This document shows positions 55,369 through 64,000 of a stretch of 64,000 nt of DNA, one piece after another. Below the pieces are notes generated by a model. The model did not search any database. It saw only the letters and a list, made by a program, of their open reading frames with translations, and was not told where the DNA came from. Position numbers and translations under genes: made by a program. Origin of the DNA: Pictodentalium vernedei (Eukaryota; Mollusca; Scaphopoda; Dentaliida; Dentaliidae); the NCBI GenBank assembly GCA_031216915.1, contig CM062291.1, forward strand, positions 30,123,023 to 30,187,022, read 5' to 3'. Each line of letters begins with the position of its first letter. Position 1 is the stretch's first letter.

Positions 55369-56682
55369 AGTTCCGTAAGTCGATACTGGTATTTCACGCG
55401 CTTGATCATTTGTATTAAAATTACCCTTTATTTTATTTTTATTCGTTTTTCTCCCTCAAAACAAATCGTATTCCAACCCACACTCGCCGAAAATGGCATT
55501 CCACTCCCTGCACCGTATTCCATTCTCAGCGATGACGGCGTATTTTTTTATTATTGTTCACAAATCGGTTGAGTTGAATCAGTTATAAAGGGTTGTTTTG
55601 GGAAAACAAAATAAATACAAAAACTCGCTGCTGGGATTCGAGTACTATTTTATCCTCTTGAAGGCCGCGTGGATTATTCCTGCGTGCGCCCCAATCGAGG
55701 ATAAAAATCGTACTCGAATCTGAGCAGTGAACTAGTGTCTATTTATGGTAAGAATCACTTGTAATAGTTATAATATCGTAAGTCTCTGTTGAAAGCGAAA
55801 GTTTATGTGAAGAAAACATTGAAATATGACTGGGTGTAGTCTGAATCAAGTTGCGTATTTTCGTGGCTTTGCAAACCAAAACTATGAACTTTCATTACGA
55901 AAGTCTAACATTCTAAATTCATTGATATAAATAAAGTATTGTCAATTCCAGTCATTTAAGTGTTTGCATAGCTGAGTGACACGTTAGAAAATAAATGTGA
56001 AGCGATTCACGATAAACAACGTTGTTGTCCCTCCATTTCGCTTCTCATGTGTTTATTGTTTTGTAAATAATAGTCACGTTAGGGTGCCCATGTCATCAAT
56101 ATGGGAGGTACTCACAAAGTCTATTCACTCGTGCCTGACATAATAACCAGTACTTTTTTTCGGAGAAGGGGGCTGATTATCAGCCTTTAACTCCGTCGGA
56201 AACATGTCCCAATTTTGGTTGGTTTTACAACTTCAATATTCTGCACTGATCCTCATTTATTGGAAAGCTCTCTCTTTCAGAAAGCTTTCCAATAAATGAT
56301 AGCAAGACTAGATTATTACCAAATCTGTTCAACAATTAGCATTTATATCCATATTTTGAACTTAACTCTTGAAGCCGGGAGTCGAGTTTTCTTGCCTGTG
56401 ATGTAATACTGGCACTGACTGTTCGGCTATCTTTGGGCTGGGGGAGAATTAAACACTGAGCAGGTGCTTCTAGTCAAGGATAGGCAGACGACAGTTGACT
56501 AGAAGCACCTGCTTTACTGGAAGTTTTTCGCGGTATGTCATGTTCAATAAATTCATTCTCATTCCCCGGTTTCTAAGAGTTAACATGCTATACAACGCAA
56601 CCTTGGAATTTTAGACAGAGAAAGTGATGCGCTTCATTTGACAAAAATGAGATTTTATTTGCCTCTCATGGTGGGATAGTCA
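55369..56682. other. Intergenic with three hairpins
   Basis: Hairpins lie at 55628-55727 (CTGGGATTCGAGTAC, TTTTATCCTC), 56253-56300 (TCATTTATTGGAAAGCT) and 56459-56511 (AGCAGGTGCTTCTAGTCAA). No coding gene is seen. Confidence 0.7.
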
Positions 56683-56876
56683 TTAACCCTTTAACTAACA
56701 AATGGGCCGTAACCTCCTGCGTAATTCACAAACTGAGCAGTTGAAAAAAAGTTATCGTCGAGCTCGTTCCAACAAGTTGTCACATGACATGGTTTTCTTG
56801 AATTTTTTTTTAAATTTGTTAAAAAAACAATTAAAATAACAAACTTTGATAACGAGTGCGTTGAGTAAATATTTTA
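56683..56876 (+). mobile_element. piggyBac-type MITE, half core
   Basis: TTAACCCTTTAACTAAC starts it. Only the right half of the core remains (CGAGCTCGTTCCAAC, GTCACATGACATGG). The right end is decayed (TTGAGTAAATATTTTAT). Confidence 0.65.
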
Positions 56877-56917
56877 TTGCTTTTAATGAATGAATTAAAA
56901 CCAACATTCTACAGAAT

Positions 56918-57280
56918 TTATTTATTTATTTATTGGGGTTTAACGGCACTTTCGACAGCCAGGGTGACCTCGTGTCGGACAGTTTTACGGATGGAGGAAG
57001 CCAGAGTATCCGGAGAGAACCACCGAGCAACGGTGAGCAACGGTGAGCAACTGTCAGGCTCCCCAACATACTAGCTCCACACAAGTATGGTTAGCATTGG
57101 TCGAAGACAGGTGCACCATCGACGTGCAGTGCGCCTAAGTATACAGCGTCACCATGTCCCGATGAGGGAAATCTGGATTACGTGCCCAAGAACACAAGGC
57201 AGTTAACCCTAACGGGGACCGAACCGTGGACCTCTCGACTTGAAGTTCAACGCCGTAACCACTGAGCCATCGCGCTCCCA
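56918..57280 (-). mobile_element. Full-length SINE (head type 3, tail B)
   Basis: Tail B, body, and head GGGAGCGCGATGGCTCAG on the minus strand. TACAGAAT lies at 56910-56917 and 57281-57288. A GAGCAACGGT unit in the body is duplicated. Confidence 0.9.
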
Positions 57281-57353
57281 TACAGAATATATATTGCCCA
57301 ATAGAATACAGTTGCTTCATAAGTCTATACATGGATATATTTAGCGTTTGTCA

Positions 57354-57826
57354 TAGGGCTGAAACGGTTGGCTCATTTCCACAATCGACTAACCGAGAGC
57401 TATAACCGGTTAATATCCGGTTACCCGTAGCCATTATTTCACCGAATCTGGGATCAAAACTATAGGAATTGGAAAGCAGTATTCTCAGAAACTATTCAGT
57501 AGGGTGTATACAAACGAACGTTGTCGATTACTCGACAACGTTCGTCTGTATACATACTACGGAATAGTTTCTGCGGTTACTCAGTGCTCACAGAAATTGC
57601 TGATCATTAACGAAATCTTGAAGCCAAAGTCGATTGTTTTTCAATTTTTACAGCTCTGCTTCGAGGTGTAATCTATCCCAAAGAAGAAGCGGCAGATTTA
57701 CTACGTTTTAACCGTGAAATAGCGATCACTATCGATATTTCGGATAACCGGCTGACGTTTTTTTTCAAATCGGTTAGGTAGGTAACCGGTTTCAAACCGA
57801 TTATCCGGTTAACCATTCCAGTACTA
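57354..57826 (+). mobile_element. hAT-like MITE, copy 3
   Basis: TAGGGCTGAAACGG and CCATTCCAGTACTA ends. A perfect 8-bp GTTTGTCA lies at 57346-57353 and 57827-57834. The core palindrome resembles those of copies 1 and 2. Confidence 0.92.
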
Positions 57827-57835
57827 GTTTGTCAT

Positions 57836-58344
57836 AGTAAAGGCACACCACAGATTTGGGTCTTCAAAACTGTTCATCAATATGACAGGGACCAAGTTTG
57901 TGATGACAGGCACATAACAGTTGGTACCTGTCATAATGACAGGCACCCAAAAAGTATTTGCAGGCTTACAGCCTACAGGTGAATATCTGAACATGCAGTT
58001 GTGATCCTATTAAGTCCACCAGATGATTCAGGAACTGTAGGTTTACATCTTGGGTCCTCATATTTGCACAGTTTAAGTATACAGAGTGATGATCATTTAG
58101 TTTAAACAATATTTATTGGAAAGTTTGTTAATTGTGTACATTACGGGCTAGATGGTAAAACAGGAACAACAAAAGATACAACAGTACACTGAATAACAAA
58201 AGTGAAGAAATAGATAGATTACTATGTAAGGAGGGGATTCGACAAAAAGCTAACAGCTTATGTAAGTCGTCTCCCTAACATGATGATCATTTGTTGAGGG
58301 ATCGAGTATGAAAACACACTGCTTGTACTGTAATCCCTGGGTGG
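57836..58344. other. Intergenic, no gene seen
   Basis: GACAGG-containing short repeats occur at 57880-57955, along with a scrap related to 27494. No gene. Confidence 0.4.
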
Positions 58345-58675
58345 CTTAAAAGGGTTTAATGATACCTTCGACAGTCAGGATCACCTCGTGTAGGACAGTT
58401 TTACGGGTGGTTGAAGCTGGAGTACTTAGAAAGAACCACCGAGCAGGACGATCAGCTGTCAGACTCCCCTAACTCCGCGCAAACAGGGTTAGCATTGATT
58501 CAAGACAAGTGTACCATCGACGTGCAGTGCGCCTTAGTAAACATAGTCGTGCCCTACTCGGGCAATCGGGACTAGGTGCCACCACACCAGAACGCAGTTA
58601 CCCCTGGTGGGGATCGAATCGTGGACCTCACGGTTCGAAGTCCAATGCAGTAACTAGTGAGCCACCGCGCACCCC
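58345..58675 (-). mobile_element. SINE (head type 3, tail B), diverged
   Basis: Diverged tail B (CGACAGTCAGGATCACCTCG), shortened body and head with B-box GATTCGATCC on the minus strand. No clear target duplication. Confidence 0.82.
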
Positions 58676-58779
58676 TGGAGGCATTACCGTTGTATACGAT
58701 TCACCTCCCCCTTCACTATTCAAGATCAGCTGACGCTATCATGCCTCCGTAAGCACTTTTGTACACATTGTGCTGAAAT

Positions 58780-59075
58780 TTATTTATTTATTGGTGTTTA
58801 AGGTCACATATTTCTGCATAATGGCTAACCATGACCATGACAGTTTTACGGGTGGAGGAAGCCGGAGTACCCGGAGAGAACCACCGAGCAACGGCGAGCA
58901 ACTGTCTGTTCCCCAACATACCAACTACACACAAGCAGGGTTAGCATTGGTTGAAGACAGGTGCACCATCGACGTGCAGTACGCCTTAGTACACAGCGTC
59001 ACCGTGCTCCCACGTGGGCAATGGGGGTGAAGTGTCTTGCCCAAGGACACAACGCGGTTGCCGCAGGTGGGGTTC
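58780..59075 (-). mobile_element. 5'-truncated SINE (tail A)
   Basis: The body and tail A are nearly perfect, and the head is cut just inside the B-box region (GCCGCAGGTGGGG). TTGTGCTGAAAT lies at 58768-58779 and 59076-59087. The truncation therefore happened at insertion. Confidence 0.93.
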
Positions 59076-59087
59076 TTGTGCTGAAAT

Positions 59088-59693
59088 AGCCTGCCCCAAA
59101 TACGACCAGTACAGGAAACCAGAGGGTTATTAAGTGAGTAGAAACGATTTGTTTGTGCGAATAAGAATCTTCTTTAGACAAAGTAGCATTTTCCAGCCAG
59201 TTTGATTCCACTTTTCATAAAATGTCTGAAAAGAAAATAACAAATATCTGCCCTATGTTACTTAGATAAAATGGGCATTTGAAATTACTTTCTCTTTTGA
59301 CCGCATGCTTCACGGCATTGGACATTTGAGAACTTTTTATTTGCATACACGTCATCCATTGATATTGCATATCAAATTTGGGTCAAATCGGCCAAGCGGT
59401 TCCAAGAATTGGCAAATGGTGTGGACTGTGTGCTTAACATCTCCCGGAACGAACCCAAATATTGTCTGAGAAAATGTCTGAGCAAACTTGAATTTACTTC
59501 ATTATACGAGACTCTAGATCGAATATCAAGCCAGTGCAGTGGGTGTAGTCTGAATCAAGTTTCGTATTTTCGTTTCTTTTCAAACTGTGCAGTTGAAAAA
59601 AAAGTTATTTTTTTTCAACTGCTCAGTTTTTTGCTTTATTTTCGGTGCTTTACAAACTGAGCAAATGAAAATAGTTACTTTTGAAAAAAAATC
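59088..59693. other. Intergenic, no gene seen
   Basis: The sequence GTGTAGTCTGAATCAAGTT recurs at about 55831 and 59543, a small dispersed repeat. Otherwise unique. Confidence 0.45.
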
Positions 59694-59769
59694 AAGAAAA
59701 CCATATCATGTGACCTCCTCATTGGAACGAGCTCGTTCCAATGAGGGGGCACATGATATGATTTTCTTG
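59694..59769. repeat. CATATCATG-type MITE core hairpin
   Basis: Arms AAGAAAACCATATCATGTGAC and CCTCATTGGAACGAGCTCG pair around an unspaced GAGCTC. The outer ends of the MITE are unclear, so only the core is listed. Confidence 0.75.
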
Positions 59770-60582
59770 AAAAAAAAAAAAAAATTTGTAAAAAGGAAAT
59801 AATTAAAATAACAAATTACAGCAAATTTTTTTAAAAGAATTTTCGCGAGCCACCACGGACAATACTTGGAGATGGTGAGAGTTTCGTACCGGGACGTCAT
59901 TGGGAACTTCACGAGGAAATGGGGAAATGATTGTTTAGTGTTTTCCCCGATTTACCAATCAAGGTCCGCCATGTGTTGCCCAATGAGGCAACTGATCTCA
60001 ACTTCCCTTATCCCTTTATCCACGTAATTCTACTTCTCGTAAAAAAGTTTGACACCAAGTAACAAGTATATGTCTCATGTAGTTCAGGAAATTAGGGCTT
60101 TTGCGCTGTTTTTTTTCCCCTATTTTTTGTATTCTTGGGTATACACGAGAATCATTGATTAATATCTTGTAAAATAAACTCAAATTGTGTAAGCACGGGG
60201 AGAAAGGTTTTAAAATCAAGCTTGTTGTCCCCATTATAACTAATACCAGGTGGTAAAAATGTTTTCGGGTGGTTTTTGTATGGCATTTTAGTTCATTAAA
60301 TTTACATGAAAATGGTCTGAAGGATAATAGTAATTTGCAAATTGTACTTCTTCCCAGGTGTACCCAGGATTTAAAATAGCAAATCTCACCTCCAAGACTT
60401 TTATATTAATGGAAAGGACAGTGTCTATATTATATGTTACTATGCGCACACTGATGATACAATGAACCGAAACAGGTCACTGGCCATCAAATGAAGGACC
60501 ATTTCCATGTTCATTTAAAGAAATAAACAAATTGTCGTTGGGTGAGAAAAAACTTCTGGTGGTGGTGGTGGTATTACAGTGT

Positions 60583-60583
<1 letters not shown>
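59770..60583. other. Intergenic, no gene seen
   Basis: 60298-60318 matches one arm of the hairpin at 17867. Nothing else supported. Confidence 0.4.

Positions 60584-60641
<58 letters not shown>
60584..60641 (+). repeat. (CT)n microsatellite
   Basis: About 29 CT units. Open frames encoding SLSLSL across it are artefacts. Confidence 0.97.
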
Positions 60642-60645
<4 letters not shown>

Positions 60646-61549
60646 ACTGCTTCTGGAAAAAAGTTGGGGCTTCGTGCTTCCTGTGCTCCCCCCCCCCTCC
60701 CTCCTTACAACGTCCTGGGCTTATATGACTATGCTGAGGTCTTTACACAAACAGGGCTGACTCGCTGCAGTCAGCAAGCTGATTACTTGGTAAGACAGAT
60801 TTTCTGTGTCGTTCTGTTAGAAAATTTTCAAAGGCAGCTCTTTCCAAAGAATCGCGACATCGACACCGTAGCTGCGACGGGTGGTGCAATCTCACAAAAT
60901 TCTAAGTTCATCAAGGGCCATAACTCCAAGAAAAATATTTGGAACCACACATGCATTGAACAGTGGCTAGACATCAATAAGATACACTTACATGCCAAAT
61001 ATAAAGTCATTCCATCAAGTATTTATAGAGCTGCTAGTCGCAGCTAAAAAATCATCAAACGATGACAATTTATCAGTACTAGCAGTGACACGGGACGGTG
61101 GGCCACTTATTCAAGACTAGGTTGCCTCACTAATACGATTTATCGACATCCGAACGCACTTGTTCTGGTTCATTGTTATGTGATTCGTTGAATTTTGATT
61201 GGAAATAAAACGTTCTTTCAATAATGTGCAGGTAGAAAAAATAACAGTTAGTTGTGATGAAATTAATATGTGCACTAACATTAAACAAGAGAAAACAATA
61301 ATGCAACTAGAATGTTTGGAATGAATCCAAATTAACTATTTTGCTCACCCTTATTCTTCGCATAGCTGCTACGATCTCCACACGGCTGCTTGGTCGTGGG
61401 ACATCCAATGTACCAATATACTGAAATAAACAAAGAGATAAACTTTATTATTTTTTTATTAAGGTACTATAGGCATCCGATTCGACTATTAGCATTTGAT
61501 AATTTCTGTGATTACACTCTTTGATTCCATCCATCCTTGACAACATCGC
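60642..61549. other. Intergenic, dispersed-repeat relative
   Basis: 60890-61025 (GGGCCATAACTCCAAGAAA, CATGCCAAATATAAAG) resembles the repeat at 19685. No gene. Confidence 0.45.
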
Positions 61550-61921
61550 GGCGGCGGTGGATCAGTTGGTAGAGGTGCAGGCTGCAAGCCGAGAGGTCCT
61601 CGGTTCGAATCCCACCTGTGGCAACCGCGATGTGTCCTTGTGCGAGACACTACCCCACACCCCACCCCACCCCATTGCCGGCGTGGGGGCACGGTGGCGT
61701 TGTGTACGAAAGCGTACTGCACGTCGATGGTGCACTTGTCTTTAACCAATGCTAACCCTGCTTGTGTGGAGTTAGTATGTTGGGGAGCTGACAGTTGCTC
61801 GCCGTTGCTCGATGGTTCTCTCCGGATACTCTGGCTTCCTCCACCCATCAAACTGTCATGGTCATGATTAGCCATTGCGCAGAATAATGCGACTTTAAAC
61901 ACCAATAAATAAATAAATAAA
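61550..61921 (+). mobile_element. Full-length SINE (head type 1, tail A)
   Basis: GGCGGCGGTGGATCAGTTGG with B-box GGTTCGAATCC. A perfect 13-bp TTGACAACATCGC lies at 61537-61549 and 61922-61934. A CACCCCACCCC expansion occurs in the body. Confidence 0.95.
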
Positions 61922-62099
61922 TTGACAACATCGCAACGGGTATTAATTATTTTAATTGTCACCCGCTTACTCTGAAAACTACCGAACAGTGAAAATTAAC
62001 ACCCGTCTTCACCAACCCATTATGGTGCCTGTATTATATGTCACGATGCGAAAAAAGTTACGGACAGCAAACGATGGAGAAAATGCCGTTTTCTTATTT

Positions 62100-62351
62100 T
62101 TAACCCTTTACCTAACATGAAAAGCAGACGATACTTGCAAAAAAAATTCTTGAATAACTCATTTTTTTCATTTTTTGTCTCAAAAACATAGGTTATGACC
62201 CCTCATTGGAACGAGCTCGACGAGCTCGTTCCAATGAGGGGTCATAACCTATGTTTTCGAGACAAAAAATGAAAAAAATAATGAAAATTAATTGGCGATT
62301 TTTGAGAATAGCGCTGGCCGGTTTTGGCCGTTACGTTGGGTAAAGGGTTAA
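62100..62351 (-). mobile_element. piggyBac-type MITE, family 1, well preserved
   Basis: TTAA at both ends, 252 bp. The core palindrome is intact with the A allele on both arms (CCTCATTGG/CCAATGAGG). One of the least-decayed copies. Confidence 0.96.
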
Positions 62352-62711
62352 AATGTGTTTTCGAGAATAGTCAAACGTTCAGATTCATTGTGGAAAAAAT
62401 TGTTAAAAGCCAGCTTTTGTATTTTTATACTCCTCTACAGTAAAATGCTCAGTGGAGGCGCCACAGGGTGCCTCGCCCCCGCCTACTTTTCCCTCTCCCC
62501 CCCCCCCTCCCAAATCCAACTTCAAATTACTATCTAACCGTGGTTTTCCCACACAATATCACACCCGCAAAAGGCACACAAAAATACACATCATGTCAGG
62601 TGTTGTAGAAACGCTCAGATATCGCTCCCAGGGCGTCCAAATATGAATTTTTTTCTTGGGGTGATCTCCCAGACCCCCCTTCATAAACGGGAGGGGGACA
62701 CCCTCCTCCTC
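62352..62711. other. Intergenic, possible hAT-like left end
   Basis: CAGTGGAGGCGCCACAGGG at 62451 resembles hAT-like ends elsewhere in the window but has no partner. Confidence 0.35.
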
Positions 62712-62784
62712 CTTAGTTCAGCTATCTTAACGTAGTGACTATCCCCTTAAGAGGGTAGCCACTACGTTCAGATCGCTGAACTAC
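62712..62784. repeat. Hairpin TTAGTTCAGC
   Basis: Arms TAGTTCAGCTATCTTAACG with TAGTGACTA and a near-complement around CCCCTTAAGAGGG. Confidence 0.75.
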
Positions 62785-62911
62785 CTCCTCCCTATCCTCC
62801 TCTAGCTCGGGTCTGTGACGTTCGGGAGATGCCTTCGGCATCTCGACCTTGAACCCCTATATCTTACTTACCCCCCCCCCCCCCCCACCCCCCAGTATTG
62901 CTACATATTCG

Positions 62912-63043
62912 CTAGCAATTCGAAATTTCAATCTTTATATGAAATTCCCGTACCCTTAGTTTTAAATTTACAGCCAGTTTTAGGAAATTAAGGGGAGCTA
63001 ATTTACCCATAAACCTCTTCCAAAAGCGAAAATTGTCAGCCAT
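62912..63043 (-). pseudogene. Repeat-derived peptide relic (MADN-KRF), copy 3
   Basis: On the minus strand it reads MADNFRFWKRFMGKLAPLNF, later VREFHIKIEISNC and a stop. It is the longest copy, and the frame is open upstream to about 63178. Source protein unknown. Confidence 0.45.
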
Positions 63044-63865
63044 GATTTCAAAACGGATTTTTCGGACACCGCAAAACTTAAAGTCAAATCTATTTTCCAG
63101 TGAACGTTCGCCGACGTTTTGTTTGCATACTAAATGCGGAAAAAAGACGAGGAAGGGAAATGAAAAAGTGCATTGCACTGCTTTATCGCTTAGATTTGTC
63201 TCTTGTCTAAAAGCTTCTTAAATGTTGATCCGGGTTCTATCGAACGCATTACTAGAGTCAAATACATAGCAAAACATATTATATCCATAACGATTTAGTA
63301 TTGATGTTATTTGTTTCTTCTTCGAGATGAAAGGAAACCGATCTTGATGCTCAAATCTCCTTATTAGATCAAGTTACCAAAGTAACAAACCTGGCAACGG
63401 ATCGAATGGGATAAAAATGCTGTGATACTGAAAATTAAAAGAAAATCAATTGTGGAAATATGAAAGCTTTGTGAGACTAAGTCGAAACGTCAAATGTCGA
63501 ACATTTACTGTGATAAATGATAATGACATGTAAATCCTCTGTACTTGGGAAACCTTCCGAACACAGTCGATGTCGTAACACTGTACGTGAATTTGCTAAC
63601 TCAAATAGAAATGTCGCCATTATTTTGGAATAAGTTGAGCCAGGAGGACTGTTTCCCCGATTAATGTCATTTTGACTAAATAACCCTGGAGAAGTGCAGT
63701 ACAGCCGCCGAGGACCAGGGCTGGGAGGAGTTAAAATTTCCCCTAACACGTTAACGTGTTAAATTTGTCTGCATTAACGTGTTAAATGACGTTAAATGTT
63801 AAAATGAACAAAATTGTAGTATAACAGACCAATTCCGGCCTTTTTTGATGAACTTATGTACACTA
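63044..63865. other. Intergenic, small inverted motifs
   Basis: 63747-63790 holds repeated AACACGTTAACGTGTT palindromes. No gene. Confidence 0.5.
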
Positions 63866-64000
63866 TTAACCCTTTTAACTCCAATGGTATCTCCCATGCC
63901 AGTTCAATGGCAGCAATTAGAAGAGTCCATATTCATTATTTGGGATAGTCCAAATCAAAATTTTTAACGTGTAGCCTTGGGGCTGCACGTTGAAAATACT
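63866..64000 (+). mobile_element. piggyBac-type MITE, cut by window end
   Basis: TTAACCCTTTTAACTCC begins it. The text up to TCATTATTTGGG and the GTGCAGCC hairpin match 24889-25056 closely. The right half lies beyond the window. Confidence 0.8.

Noticed and set aside
60532-61047. Open frame of 171 codons with SLSLSL
   Set aside because: Runs through a (CT)n microsatellite and a dispersed repeat; no recognisable domain.

Overview
This window reads as a stretch of animal nuclear genome, most likely a marine invertebrate. It is AT-rich and holds no operon or bacterial gene signal. It is packed with tRNA- and 5S-rRNA-derived SINEs, short terminal-inverted-repeat elements (MITEs), LINE 3' ends, minisatellites and poly-G/poly-C runs. 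The SINE core (GGTGGAGGAAGCCGGAG, and TTGTGTCCTTGGGCAAG after the head) resembles SINEs I associate with molluscs and other marine invertebrates. That is recollection, not a search, so the phylum stays open. I found no convincing host protein-coding gene; the long open frames come from repeats.

Layout. 0.4-5 kb: SINEs (one interrupted by a CACTA-like element, one with a 5S rRNA head) and a hAT-like element. 5-10 kb: the first piggyBac-type MITEs, a LINE 3' end, a minisatellite enclosed by a hairpin, and SINEs. 10-14 kb: a hAT-like element with a tandem-amplified hairpin arm, then a 2.4 kb degenerate tandem array. 14-19.3 kb: MITEs, LINE, and two hAT-like elements with nested insertions. 19.7-28.6 kb: a dispersed repeat, two equal-length mariner-like MITEs, SINEs, another nested hAT-like element. 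29.8-37 kb: an inverted tRNA-like pseudogene, a 2.4 kb CACTA-like element and a tandem array. 37-45 kb: SINEs and MITEs, several nested in one another. 45.1-46.8 kb: a 45-bp minisatellite of about 37 units. 46.9-64 kb: CACTA-, pogo- and hAT-type short elements, hairpins, SINEs and MITEs, running off the window end.

How the parts relate. One SINE superfamily here has at least four different Pol III heads on one shared body and two alternative 3' regions that end in the same TTAAACNCCAATAAA tail. About twenty piggyBac-type MITEs (TTAA target, TTAACCCTTTACC ends) share a long palindromic core. Short perfect hairpins recur across elements of unrelated TIR classes and on their own. Many insertions are dated relative to one another by nesting, with target-site duplications readable on both sides. 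No transposase or intact reverse transcriptase is present, so these elements must be moved by enzymes encoded elsewhere. All class assignments rest on TIR and duplication patterns read by eye.
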